Below are positions 35,216 through 43,768 of a stretch of DNA of 64,000 nucleotides, one piece after another (the stretch's first letter is position 1; each line of letters opens with the position of its first letter). Where the stretch lies: NCBI RefSeq assembly GCF_900113435.1, contig NZ_FOPG01000002.1:620001-684000 (forward strand), given 5' to 3'. Under the pieces are notes generated by a model. The model had not been told where the DNA came from. It saw nothing but the letters and a program-made list of their open reading frames with translations, and did not search any database. This stretch comes from Sulfitobacter dubius. Its GTDB lineage: Bacteria > Pseudomonadota > Alphaproteobacteria > Rhodobacterales > Rhodobacteraceae. Made by a program: the position numbers and the translations under genes.

Positions 35216-35240
35216 CCCCGCCCCATGGCGGGGTTTTTTT
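35216..35240 (+). terminator. Rho-independent terminator of ccrM
   Basis: A 7-bp stem CCCCGCC with GGCGGGG around a CCAT loop, followed by seven T residues (35234-35240). Textbook form, between ccrM and the convergent receiver-domain gene. Confidence 0.9.
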
Positions 35241-35251
35241 GTTGGACCGGC

Positions 35252-35676
35252 CTAATTGACCCACCGTTTGCGGGCCTGAAACTCACGCAGCACGGCGTCA
35301 ATATAGCGGGCATCGAAATCGGATTTATTCACCACGTAGAGCACCCCGGCAGAGGCGGCTTTTTCCCACATGCCGGGGGAGGGCCAATCGCTGACCATAA
35401 TCACCGGCGTTTGGGCATGGCGGTCGTCACAGGCCAGCTCCAACGCGAAATTCGCGCCCAACCCATCAGGCAGGTTGTTGTCGAGCAGGATCAGCGCCTT
35501 GTCCCCCCGCTTAGCGCCTTGCGCGCGGCTTCGATGCTGGAGGCGAACTCCACCCGCATCCCGCCATAGGCGCGGCCCAGAATGCGGCGCAGCCTCTCTC
35601 TGTCAAACTCACTGTCTTCGACGATCAGACAGGTGCCATCATACACCGCCCCCGAGGGCGCTTGCTGTTGCCGCAT
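35252..35676 (-). pseudogene. CheY-like receiver-domain protein, frameshifted
   Basis: Two minus-strand frames together encode one single-domain response regulator of ~140 residues. The first part (from ATG 35676, with GGAG upstream) gives 'CLIVEDSEFDRERLRRIL', holding the acidic pocket. The second gives 'LILLDNNLPDGLGANF' with the phosphorylatable Asp, 'PVIMVSDW' and 'YVVNKSDF' with the Lys. They are joined at a C6 run (35503-35508; G6 on the coding strand); one more G would restore the frame, which otherwise reaches a stop shortly after. The break may be real, phase-variable, or a sequencing error. No output domain is present. Confidence 0.75.
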
Positions 35677-35744
35677 CAATACCACTCCACTGGTAACAAT
35701 CGCAGCCTATGTGACAGGCAAAGTTTAACTTTGCGTTGCCGCGC

Positions 35745-36893
35745 TCAGAGCCGGGGCAGGGGATTGCTGGCCTTGTTGTAGGCTTTCCAGTCGGTGATCT
35801 CGGGGTAGTACATCTCGCGCCATTTGCGCACGCGGGGGTTCATGATGCCCCGCCACAGCGGGGGCACCATCGCGGCCATTGTCATTACCGGATAGCCATA
35901 GGGCAACTGCGGCGCGTCGCCCGTGCCATAGGTCTGCAAGACCGGGAAGCGCCGGTCGGGTTTGTAGTGGTGATCGGAATGGCGTTGCAGGTTGATCAGC
36001 AGCCAGTTGCTGGCCTTATGCGCCGCGTTCCATGAATGGCGCGGCTGGACGTGTTCGTATTTGGCCCCGCCCAGATGTTTGCGCGTCAGCCCGTAGTGTT
36101 CGATGTAATTGACCAGTTCCAATTGCCAGATCGCCACACCGGCTTGAACAAGGAACAGACCGAGCCCGCTCCAACCGCCCAAGATCAGCGCCAGCAGCAG
36201 GAAGGCGGCTTGCAGCGCCCAGTATTTAAGGAACGGATTGCCCGGATCGGTCCAAGGCAGCCCCTTGCGCGCCAGCATGTTCTTTTCCGCATGAAAGGCC
36301 GAGGTCAGCGACTCGCGCAGCACACGGGGATAGAAGCGGTGGAACCCTTCATTATAGCGCGCCGTCACCGTGTCGCGCGGGGTGCCGACATGGCGGTGAT
36401 GCACCAGCAGATGTTCCGACCGGAAGTGCGAATAGAGCACCATGGCCAGCAGGATATCCGCCAGCCGCCGTTCGGTCTTGTTGCGTTGGTGCATTAGCTC
36501 ATGGCTGTAGTTGATGCCGATGGTACCGGTGATGACGCCCACGCCAAAGAACAGAAAGATCCGCTCTGCCGTGCCTAGATGCGCGGCACGCGTGGCGTAA
36601 TAGATCAGGCCAAAGACGGTCAGGAATTGCAGTGGCGTCCAGATCAGAGTGACGAGGCGATACCAATAGAGATCGTTCTCGGTCGCTTCCAGATCAGCGT
36701 TGTCGAGGTTCAGCCCCAGCACCGCGTCGAGCAGGGAAAAGAGATACCATGTCACCAACGGCAGCAGCGCGATGGTCCAGCCGCCCTGCGTTGCACAGCA
36801 CCACGCCAGAGGGATCAGCAGCAGGGACATCCAGAAAGGCAGTGCGCGCGACAGACGGGCGAGGTCTTGGGCGGCGATGATGCGGTTGGACAT
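35745..36893 (-). CDS. alkB: Alkane 1-monooxygenase (AlkB-type membrane diiron hydroxylase)
   Basis: A 382-residue integral membrane enzyme that hydroxylates terminal carbons of medium-chain alkanes using electrons from rubredoxin. All histidine boxes are present: 'HELMH' (131-135), 'EHLLVHHRHVG' (160-170) and 'LQRHSDHH' (302-309), plus the 'NYIEHYGL' motif (262-269) typical of true AlkB. About six hydrophobic helices are seen. The start is ATG 36893. No rubredoxin gene is adjacent; an AlkT-like reductase could be the gene at 5140. Confidence 0.93.
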   Translation of the reverse strand: MSNRIIAAQDLARLSRALPFWMSLLLIPLAWCCATQGGWTIALLPLVTWYLFSLLDAVLGLNLDNADLEATENDLYWYRLVTLIWTPLQFLTVFGLIYYATRAAHLGTAERIFLFFGVGVITGTIGINYSHELMHQRNKTERRLADILLAMVLYSHFRSEHLLVHHRHVGTPRDTVTARYNEGFHRFYPRVLRESLTSAFHAEKNMLARKGLPWTDPGNPFLKYWALQAAFLLLALILGGWSGLGLFLVQAGVAIWQLELVNYIEHYGLTRKHLGGAKYEHVQPRHSWNAAHKASNWLLINLQRHSDHHYKPDRRFPVLQTYGTGDAPQLPYGYPVMTMAAMVPPLWRGIMNPRVRKWREMYYPEITDWKAYNKASNPLPRL

Positions 36894-36959
36894 GGGGCAC
36901 CTCATAGTTGCGCGCCAGATATACCGCAGTTTGCCCGAGGCTCAAAGCCTGACGCGGCG

Positions 36960-38024
36960 CTATCGCGCGAGGTCGAAGGCTTTGCGCATGACGGTGGGAA
37001 GGTCGCTGGGGCGGAACTGGTTCTGGCCGATAAATTCACCGTTTTGCGGCGCGGCATCATGGCCGACCCGCGCGTGCTGCACCGTCAACATCAGATGGAA
37101 ATGGGTGAAGGTGTGGCGCACCTCGCCGGGCAGGGCGCGCCAATCGGCGGCCAAGGGCGGCGTCCCTGCGGGGCGCGGCTCGGATGCGTCTACCCAGTCG
37201 GAGCCGGGCCAGCCAAGCATGCCGCCGAGCAGCCCCTTATCGGGCCGTGTCTCCAACAACCACGCGCCATCCTCGCGTTGCGCCAGATAAACGGTGCCGT
37301 GCCGGATGGGTTTCGGCTTTTTCGGGGTCTTCTTAGGCAAGAGCGCTGCTGTGCCTTCTGCACGGGCCACGCAGGGCTCGCGCCACGGGCAGATGCCGCA
37401 GGCGGGGGATTTTGGTGTGCAGATCGTGGCACCGAGGTCCATCACGGCTTGGGCATAGTCTCCGGGCCGGTCCTGCGGGGTCAGCGCGACGGCCCGCGCC
37501 ATCAGCTCGGGCTTCGCAGCGGGCAGGGGCGTGTGGATGTCATAGACCCGCGCCATCACCCGCTCGACATTGCCATCAAGCACCGCGTGGGGCAGATCGA
37601 ACGCGATGGAAGAAATCGCCGCCGCCGTATAAGGCCCGATCCCCGGCAGTTTCAGCAGCGCGTCGTGATCCGCCGGAAAATTGCCTTCATGCTCATCCAC
37701 CACCACGCGGGCACATTTCAGCAGGTTGCGGGCGCGGGCGTAATAGCCAAGGCCCGCCCATTCGGCCATCACATCAGCATCCTCGGCGGCGGCAAGGGCG
37801 GCGACATCCGGCCAGCGGGCGGTGAACCGCGTGAAATAGTCCTTTACCGTGGCCACGGTGGTCTGCTGCAACATGACCTCGCTCAGCCAGATGCGGTAGG
37901 GATCGGGCGTGACACCTGCCATCCGGTCGTGCGGCGGCACCCGCCACGGCAGGGCGCGGGCGTGGGTGTCGTACCATTCCAGCAGGATCGGCGGCAGCTT
38001 GCTGACGGGTGTCTTCTCACGCAA
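36960..38024 (-). CDS. mutY: A/G-specific adenine DNA glycosylase
   Basis: A 354-residue base-excision repair enzyme removing A opposite 8-oxoguanine. The early 'WLSEVMLQQTTVATV' (~47-61) carries the catalytic Glu. The helix-hairpin-helix is 'LLKLPGIGPYTAAAISS' (~127-143) with the catalytic Asp soon after. The [4Fe-4S] motif C-x6-C-x2-C-x5-C is complete in 'CTPKSPACGICPWREPC' (~211-227). A C-terminal NUDIX-like domain follows. The start appears to be TTG 38024: a stop lies two codons upstream and GAAAGG precedes it. Confidence 0.93.
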   Translation of the reverse strand: MREKTPVSKLPPILLEWYDTHARALPWRVPPHDRMAGVTPDPYRIWLSEVMLQQTTVATVKDYFTRFTARWPDVAALAAAEDADVMAEWAGLGYYARARNLLKCARVVVDEHEGNFPADHDALLKLPGIGPYTAAAISSIAFDLPHAVLDGNVERVMARVYDIHTPLPAAKPELMARAVALTPQDRPGDYAQAVMDLGATICTPKSPACGICPWREPCVARAEGTAALLPKKTPKKPKPIRHGTVYLAQREDGAWLLETRPDKGLLGGMLGWPGSDWVDASEPRPAGTPPLAADWRALPGEVRHTFTHFHLMLTVQHARVGHDAAPQNGEFIGQNQFRPSDLPTVMRKAFDLAR

Positions 38025-38106
38025 TGTTTAGGCCTTTCGAGGGGGCAGGGGCTGGTGACGCTGGGGCAAATGGTTATGTATGTCAGCACATTCGGGAAAC
38101 AAAGCC

Positions 38107-38616
38107 ATGCCGCCACGTCGTACGACTACAAAAGGGTTCAAACGCACCGACAGCCTGCTCTCGCAGCAGATTCGCAAGGCGAGCGAGACCCGTGGCTTTG
38201 CGCAATCGCGTCTGTTGACCCATTGGACCGAGATCGTGGGCGAAGCAACCGCCGCCATCTCGCGCCCGGTTGAGGTCAGCTATGGCCGGAAAGAAGGCAT
38301 CGGTGCCACGCTGACCTTGCTGACCACCGGGGCCAATGCGCCCATGCTGGAGATGCAAAAGGAACAACTGCGCGCGCGGGTCAACGCGGTCTATGGCTAT
38401 AACGCCATCGCGCGGGTGCGGATCACCCAGACAGCGGCGACAGGCTTTGCCGAAGGGCAAGTGGCGTTTGATCATAAACCCAAGGGCGAAAAGACCGCTC
38501 CGAGCCCTGCATTGCAACGCAAAGCAGCCGAAGCCGCTCAGCCCGTGGCCGACGAAGGGCTGCGCGCAGCCCTTGCACGTCTGGGCGAGAACATATTGAA
38601 CAAGAACCAAAGCTGA
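38107..38616 (+). CDS. DUF721 protein (DciA-like)
   Basis: A 169-residue protein of the DUF721 family: 'TRGFAQSRLLTHWTEIVGE' (~28-46), 'GATLTLLTTGANAPMLEMQ' (~65-83) and 'VNAVYGYNAIARVRI' (~92-106). DciA relatives are helicase loaders for DnaB in bacteria without DnaC; whether this member does that is unproven. ATG 38107 gives the usual basic N-terminus 'MPPRRTTTKGF'; an in-frame ATG at 38080 is also possible. It is divergent from mutY and is followed by a DsbA-like gene. Confidence 0.83.
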   Translation: MPPRRTTTKGFKRTDSLLSQQIRKASETRGFAQSRLLTHWTEIVGEATAAISRPVEVSYGRKEGIGATLTLLTTGANAPMLEMQKEQLRARVNAVYGYNAIARVRITQTAATGFAEGQVAFDHKPKGEKTAPSPALQRKAAEAAQPVADEGLRAALARLGENILNKNQS

Positions 38617-38654
38617 CCAACCTAAAGCTGACGTAACAGACAAAGGAACATCTC

Positions 38655-39341
38655 ATGAATCGCAGAAACGTAATCCTTGGCGGTCTCGCCACACTCGGCG
38701 TCGGTGGCTGGTTTGCCGCAAGCAGCTTCGGCTCCCCCCCCCTTGGCAGCACCGCGCTGACACCTTTCGTTGGGGCCGCGAACGCGCAAACGACTGAGGG
38801 CGATGTGGATACCTCAGGCATCACCGAGATGGTCATGGGCGATGAAAACGCGCCGGTGACGATGATCGAATACGCCTCCTTCACCTGCCCGCACTGTGCG
38901 ACCTTCCACAACGATACCTTCAAAAAGCTGAAGGCCGATTACATCGACAGCGGCAAGGTCAAGTTCATCTACCGCGAAGTCTATTTCGACCGCTACGGTC
39001 TCTGGGCCTCCATGGTGGCGCGCTGCGGCGGTCAGGAGAAGTTCTTTGGCATCGCCGACTTGATCTACAAATCGCAAAGCGAATGGACCCGCGCGGGCGA
39101 ACCTGCCGCCATCGTCGACGAGCTGCGCAAGATTGGCCGTCTGGCTGGCCTAGATAACGAGACGTTGGACGAATGCCTGAAAGACGGTGAAAAAGCCGAG
39201 GCGCTGGTGGCATGGTACACCGAGAACTCCAAAGAGGATGACATTTCAAGCACACCGAGCTTTGTCATCGACGGCAAAAAACACTCCAACATGTCCTATG
39301 GCGACATGAAGGAAATCCTCGACGAAGCGCTGGCTGGCTAA
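38655..39341 (+). CDS. DsbA-family thiol-disulfide oxidoreductase
   Basis: A 228-residue exported thioredoxin-fold protein. The N-terminus 'NRRNVILGGLATLGVGGW' (2-19) resembles a twin-arginine leader, with cleavage probable near 'ANAQT' (~44). The active site is C78-P-H-C81 in 'SFTCPHCATFH', and 'SSTPSFVIDG' carries the cis-proline. It looks like the DsbA/BdbD-type oxidase that forms disulfides in the periplasm. AAAGGAAC lies upstream. Its stop codon overlaps the CoA-transferase start by one base. Confidence 0.9.
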   Translation: MNRRNVILGGLATLGVGGWFAASSFGSPPLGSTALTPFVGAANAQTTEGDVDTSGITEMVMGDENAPVTMIEYASFTCPHCATFHNDTFKKLKADYIDSGKVKFIYREVYFDRYGLWASMVARCGGQEKFFGIADLIYKSQSEWTRAGEPAAIVDELRKIGRLAGLDNETLDECLKDGEKAEALVAWYTENSKEDDISSTPSFVIDGKKHSNMSYGDMKEILDEALAG

Positions 39342-40459
39342 TGACCGCACCGCTTGCAGGACTGAAAGTCGTCGAATTGGCGCGTGTTCTGGCTGGCCCT
39401 TGGGCCGGTCAGACACTGTCGGACCTCGGATGCGAGGTGATCAAAGTGGAAAGCCCGGCGGGGGATGACACCCGCCAATGGGGGCCGCCCTTTGTTACCC
39501 GGGACGAGGATGTCACCGCCTCCTATTTCCACTCGACCAACCGGGGCAAAGCCTCGGTCACCGTGGATTTCCGCACTGAGGAAGGTCAGGCGCAGGTCAA
39601 AGAGCTTTTGGCCGATGCGGATATCCTGATCGAAAATTTCAAGACCGGGGGATTGGCGAAATACGGGTTGGACTATGCCAGCCTCTCTGCCCAGTTCCCG
39701 AAACTGATCTATTGTTCGATCACGGGGTTCGGCCACACCGGTCCCTACGCCCATCGCGCGGGCTATGATTTCATCATCCAAGGCATGTCCGGCCTGATGT
39801 CGATCACCGGGGAGCCCGACGGCCAGCCGCAGAAATCCGGCATGGCGATCACCGATATCTTTACCGGGGTCTATGCCAGCACCGCAATTTTGGCCGCCGT
39901 GCATCAGCGTCACCAAACCGGCGTCGGCCAGCATATCGACATGGCACTGCTTGACTGCGCCGTGGCGATCACCGGCAATCAGGCGATGAACTATCTCACC
40001 ACCGGCAAGGCGCCGACGCGGATGGGCAACGCGCATCCCAATCTGACGCCCTATGAGGTGTTTGAGTGTTCCGACGGCCATCTCATCATCGCCACGGGCA
40101 ATGACGGGCAATATCAGCGCCTGTGTCAGTTGCTGGGCCTCGATGACATGGCCACCGCGCCGGAATACCTCAAGAACGCCGACCGTGTCGCAAACCGGCC
40201 CGAGATGATCCGCCGCTTGACCGGGGCGACCCGTCTGCGCAGCCGCGATGATCTTTTGGCGGCGTGCGAAGCGCATGGCGTGCCCGCCGGGCCGATCAAC
40301 GACATGGCCGATGTCATGGCCGATCCGCAGGTCGTGGCGCGGGGCATGCAGATCGAACTCGACGGTGTGCCGGGGCTGCGGTCGCCTTTTACCTTTTCAG
40401 GGGCCGAGCTTTCGCTGCACCGGCCCGCGCCGAAATTGGGCGAAGACAATAAGGCCTAA
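39341..40459 (+). CDS. CaiB/BaiF (family III) CoA-transferase
   Basis: A 372-residue CoA-transferase. The N-terminal '[23 protein letters not shown]' read in pieces (8-30) and '[10 protein letters not shown]' (30-39) are family hallmarks. The catalytic aspartate is D172 in '[14 protein letters not shown]'. '[11 protein letters not shown]' (67-77) is also typical. Substrate acids vary widely (formyl, carnitine, succinyl, itaconyl), so the acyl group is not assigned. It is convergent with lpxK (stops overlap by 4 bp). Confidence 0.92.
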   Translation: MTAPLAGLKVVELARVLAGPWAGQTLSDLGCEVIKVESPAGDDTRQWGPPFVTRDEDVTASYFHSTNRGKASVTVDFRTEEGQAQVKELLADADILIENFKTGGLAKYGLDYASLSAQFPKLIYCSITGFGHTGPYAHRAGYDFIIQGMSGLMSITGEPDGQPQKSGMAITDIFTGVYASTAILAAVHQRHQTGVGQHIDMALLDCAVAITGNQAMNYLTTGKAPTRMGNAHPNLTPYEVFECSDGHLIIATGNDGQYQRLCQLLGLDDMATAPEYLKNADRVANRPEMIRRLTGATRLRSRDDLLAACEAHGVPAGPINDMADVMADPQVVARGMQIELDGVPGLRSPFTFSGAELSLHRPAPKLGEDNKA

Positions 40460-41442
40460 GGCGGTGGCAGCCTGTCCAGCGCTGTATGCAGCGCATTGCC
40501 TTCGGGCAGGGACAGGCGCACCGGCAGGGTCAGCACCTTGGCGCGGAACTCCATCGGCAGGCGCACGGCGTCTTTCTCGGTCGTGACAAGCTGGGCGCCG
40601 CGCATCGCGGCCTCGGTCTCTAGCCGCAGCATCAGTCGTGGCGTCAGTGGCTGGTGATCCTCCAGCGCCTCGGCGTGCAGGATCGTGGCCCCCAGCCCGC
40701 GCAGCGTGGCGAAAAACTTCTCAGGGTGGCCGATGCCTGCAAAGGCGAGCACTTGGGAATCCGACCAATCCATTCCGGTTTGCAGTGGGGCGAGTTCGGC
40801 GCGCGCGTGGGGGAGATCGGTCTTTGGCAGCCTTGCTGCAAAAGCTGCCTGCGCTGCGTCAGCCCCAATCGACAACAGTAAGTCAGCCCGCGCCAGCCCC
40901 GCCGCGACAGGTTCACGCAACGGCCCGGCAGGCAGGCACAGGCCGTTGCCGAAACCTTTGACCGCGTCCACTACCACGATGCTCAGATCCTGCACCAGCG
41001 CGGGGTTCTGAAAACCGTCATCCAGCACCACCACCGTGGCCCCCGCCGCTTCGGCGGCCTGCGCCCCCACTGCGCGATCCCGGGCGACCCAGACATCGGC
41101 AAAGGCGGCGAGCAGCAGCGGCTCGTCCCCGACCTCATTCGCGCTGTGCTGTACGGGGTCAACCCGCACCGGCCCCTCCAGCGTGCCGCCATAGCCGCGT
41201 GAGACGACATGCGGACGATGGCCGCGCTCCAGCAGATATTGCAGCACCGCCATCACCGTCGGCGTCTTGCCGGTGCCGCCCGCGTTGATATTGCCGACGC
41301 AGATCACCGGGATGCCCAAGCGCAGCGGCGTGCCGCTGGCCAGCCGCCGCGCGGTGGCCGTGGCATAGAGCGCGCCTAGCGGTTGCAATAGCCGCGCGCG
41401 CCAATCGGGTCGGGGCAGGTGCCAGAAATCAGGCGCGCGCAT
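40456..41442 (-). CDS. lpxK: Tetraacyldisaccharide 4'-kinase
   Basis: A 328-residue inner-membrane-associated kinase adding the 4'-phosphate in lipid A synthesis. The Walker A is '[15 protein letters not shown]' (49-63), and 'HVVSRGYGG' follows (~75-83). A later 'VVLDDGFQN' (~128-136) holds the catalytic acidic residues. '[12 protein letters not shown]' near the C-terminus is typical. The start is ATG 41442, overlapping the end of the KdtA-like gene by 14 bp, so the two outer-membrane lipid genes are coupled. Confidence 0.95.
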   Translation of the reverse strand: MRAPDFWHLPRPDWRARLLQPLGALYATATARRLASGTPLRLGIPVICVGNINAGGTGKTPTVMAVLQYLLERGHRPHVVSRGYGGTLEGPVRVDPVQHSANEVGDEPLLLAAFADVWVARDRAVGAQAAEAAGATVVVLDDGFQNPALVQDLSIVVVDAVKGFGNGLCLPAGPLREPVAAGLARADLLLSIGADAAQAAFAARLPKTDLPHARAELAPLQTGMDWSDSQVLAFAGIGHPEKFFATLRGLGATILHAEALEDHQPLTPRLMLRLETEAAMRGAQLVTTEKDAVRLPMEFRAKVLTLPVRLSLPEGNALHTALDRLPPP

Positions 41443-42673
41443 GGGATGCTCCCGCCTGTTCGTCGAGCCGGTCCTGCACCATTTCAATCACCCTATCGGC
41501 CAGTTCGGCCCCTTCGCTGATCACGTCCCAGCCCGCATGGGCCATGGTGGCGGCCTGATCCGGCGCGATCAACCGCGACACCGCGTTGCCAAGGGCGCCC
41601 GCGTCGTTGACGATCCGCGCCGCCCCCGCCGTGGCGAGCCGCCCGTAAGAGGGCAGGAAGTTCCTTACCTTGGGGCCATAGAGCACCGCCGAGCCAAGCG
41701 CCGCCGCCTCGAAGGGATCGCAGCCGCCGTGGCCCGAGACCAGCGAAGACCCGAGGAAGGACACCGGAGCCACCCGAAAGAACAGCCCCCGATCGCCCGG
41801 ATCGTCCGCCACCATGACCTGCGTCGTCTCGTCAGGGTAGGGGTCATCCCCCCACCGCATCGCGGTGAACCCACGCGCGCGGGCGCGTTCATAGGCAATA
41901 TCGGCGGTCGGGTAGTCATGGGTGTGCAGGATCAGCAGCAAGCGATGCGACAGGCGCAGCGCTTGGCGGTGAGCGGTCAGCACGACGGGTATCTCTTCGG
42001 GGAGGATTTGCGTGGCATACCAGACCGGACGTCCGACAAGGCAGGCCGACATATCCGCCAGATCCGAATCCGCGCAGCGCAGCGCTTGGCCGCCCGTCAG
42101 CAGCGGCGAAGTCACCTCTCCGTTGCTGCGCGGCAGGCCCAGTTGCACGAGACGGCGCAGCACTGCGGGGGAGCGGGCCAGCACCTGTTCGAAAGCCCCC
42201 AGCAACTGCCGCGTCACATCGGGCAGCCAGCGGTCCCGTCGGCCATCGAAGCCGGCGCTGTCGGCGTCGATCATCATCATGGGGCAGCCGCGCTCTGCGG
42301 TTTCCAACACGAGGTTGGGCCTCAGCCCGCCCCATGTCCACAGGCAGAAATCGGGCCGCCAGTGGTCAAGGAACCGCGCGACATTGTCGGGGTGTTCGCC
42401 GGGGGCGGGGAAGATGAACAGATCACGCGTGTCGCAGATTGGCAGGTCTTGCGCAGCCGCGCTTTCCGAAAGGGTGACCAGCACCGCGACCCGGTCGCGC
42501 ATCGCCATGAACCGTTTGGCAAGGTCAAGCACGGCCAGCACGTTGCCCGCCTCGGCGGCATGCATCCAGACCAGCTCCCCTTTGGGGCGGAGGGCATAGG
42601 GCGGCGCGTCTTCGGCCCCGCCGCGGCGCACGAGGGCGCGATAGGCTGCAAGCCCCAGCGACCGCGCCGCCAT
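41429..42673 (-). CDS. KdtA/WaaA-like glycosyltransferase with altered active site
   Basis: A 414-residue protein related to 3-deoxy-D-manno-octulosonic acid transferase. The N-terminal domain keeps '[20 protein letters not shown]' (29-48), but where KdtA has HA-x-S-x-G-E the sequence here is 'HAAEAGN', so the catalytic glutamate is replaced by N44. The C-terminal GT-B half retains '[22 protein letters not shown]' in pieces (~305-326), matching the nucleotide-sugar site. It lies directly before lpxK, the usual setting. It may be a diverged paralogue with another sugar donor. Confidence 0.8.
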   Translation of the reverse strand: MAARSLGLAAYRALVRRGGAEDAPPYALRPKGELVWMHAAEAGNVLAVLDLAKRFMAMRDRVAVLVTLSESAAAQDLPICDTRDLFIFPAPGEHPDNVARFLDHWRPDFCLWTWGGLRPNLVLETAERGCPMMMIDADSAGFDGRRDRWLPDVTRQLLGAFEQVLARSPAVLRRLVQLGLPRSNGEVTSPLLTGGQALRCADSDLADMSACLVGRPVWYATQILPEEIPVVLTAHRQALRLSHRLLLILHTHDYPTADIAYERARARGFTAMRWGDDPYPDETTQVMVADDPGDRGLFFRVAPVSFLGSSLVSGHGGCDPFEAAALGSAVLYGPKVRNFLPSYGRLATAGAARIVNDAGALGNAVSRLIAPDQAATMAHAGWDVISEGAELADRVIEMVQDRLDEQAGASHARA

Positions 42674-42679
42674 GGTGGT

Positions 42680-42922
42680 TTATTCCAGCTCTTCGGTGGG
42701 CGAGGCCGAGGTCTCTTCGTCGCGCAGGCGGTGCAGATGGGCGATGTAATAGCGCATATGCGCGTTATCCACGGTCCGGTGCGCTTCGGATTTCCATGCG
42801 TCATAGGCGCTGGCGTAGTTGGGGAAGATCCCGACGATATGGATGTCGTCGACATTCTTGAACGCGTTCTTGGTCGGATCGACAAGTTCGCCACCGAAAA
42901 CAAGGTGCAGGCGTTGGGTCAT
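42680..42922 (-). CDS. DUF4170 protein
   Basis: An 80-residue protein of the alphaproteobacterial DUF4170 family: 'LHLVFGGELVDPTKNAF' (5-21), 'IHIVGIFPNYASAYDAWK' (27-44) and 'AHMRYYIAHLHRL' (~54-66). It has a small ferredoxin-like alpha/beta look and no signal peptide. The function is unknown. It lies 6 bases upstream of the KdtA-like gene and is probably cotranscribed with it and lpxK, which hints at an envelope link. Confidence 0.88.
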   Translation of the reverse strand: MTQRLHLVFGGELVDPTKNAFKNVDDIHIVGIFPNYASAYDAWKSEAHRTVDNAHMRYYIAHLHRLRDEETSASPTEELE

Positions 42923-42985
42923 GGAGCTGTCCTTTGATCTGTCAAAGCTGCGGTGCTGCGCCTAGTGCCTAGCAGATGGGGCCGG

Positions 42986-43768
42986 TCACGCAAGGGCGTC
43001 GATCAGGGCGCGCTGCACCGAGGGGCCACCCGCGACGATGCCATCCACGCGCGGGTCGGGGTTGTTGAACCTGAGCGGCGCGCCGGTGGCGGTTGTACAA
43101 GTACCGCCCGCCTCGGCTACGATCAACGTGCCTGCGGCGATGTCCCATTCCCACGTGCGGCGCAGGGTGATCATCGCGTCAAACGACGCATCGGCCACCA
43201 GCGCCATTCGGTATGCGAGCGAGGGACGGTAGCTGCGTTTGAACACAGGCGGTGCGCCGCCGTGCCAGCGTTCTGCCACCAGCGCGGGGCGGGCGGCAAG
43301 TACAGTCGCCCCGGCCAGATCGCCCACCTCGGAGGTACGGATCGGCGTGCCGTTCTGCGTGGCCCCACCGCCCCGGCTGGCGGCATAGAGCATGTCGCGC
43401 ATCGGCAGGTAGACCACCGCCGCCGTGACCTCACCCGCCTCGGCCACCGCCAGCGAATGCGCCCATGTGTCGGAGCCTTCGACGAAACTGCGGGTGCCGT
43501 CGATCGGGTCGATGATAAAGACCCGTTCATGCCCCAGCCGGTCGGTGTTGTCCTCCGTCTCCTCGGACAGCCAGCCATAGTCGGGCCGGGCGTCGCGCAA
43601 CTCCGACAGCAGCAGATCGTTTACCGCCAGATCGGCCTCGGTCACCGGGCCTGCGTTGTCGGGCTTGTCCCAGCGTTTCGCCGTGGCCCCGACAAAGCCG
43701 CGCGCCACGGCACCGGCCTTGCGGGCGGCGTCGATTAAAAGGGCGAGGTCCTCCTCAGGCACCGGCAA
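42986..43768 (-). CDS. cysQ: 3'(2'),5'-bisphosphate nucleotidase / inositol monophosphatase family
   Basis: A 260-residue Mg-dependent phosphatase. The motif 'FIIDPIDGTRSFVEG' (~83-97) carries the metal-binding aspartates, with 'WLSEE' (~65-69) before it and 'WEWDIAAGTLIVAEAGG' (~206-222) after it. CysQ relatives remove PAP formed in sulfate assimilation; inositol or fructose phosphates are alternatives. The start is non-ATG: TTG 43768 has GGGAATGACC upstream, and GTG 43762 is also possible. Either overlaps the end of the PmbA gene, suggesting coupling. Confidence 0.88.
   Translation of the reverse strand: MPVPEEDLALLIDAARKAGAVARGFVGATAKRWDKPDNAGPVTEADLAVNDLLLSELRDARPDYGWLSEETEDNTDRLGHERVFIIDPIDGTRSFVEGSDTWAHSLAVAEAGEVTAAVVYLPMRDMLYAASRGGGATQNGTPIRTSEVGDLAGATVLAARPALVAERWHGGAPPVFKRSYRPSLAYRMALVADASFDAMITLRRTWEWDIAAGTLIVAEAGGTCTTATGAPLRFNNPDPRVDGIVAGGPSVQRALIDALA

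Noticed and set aside
36579-38273. A 564-codon plus-strand open frame antisense to alkB and mutY
   Set aside because: It spans two well-supported genes on the opposite strand, is Arg/Gln/His rich, and shows no domain. Long antisense frames are expected at this GC content.
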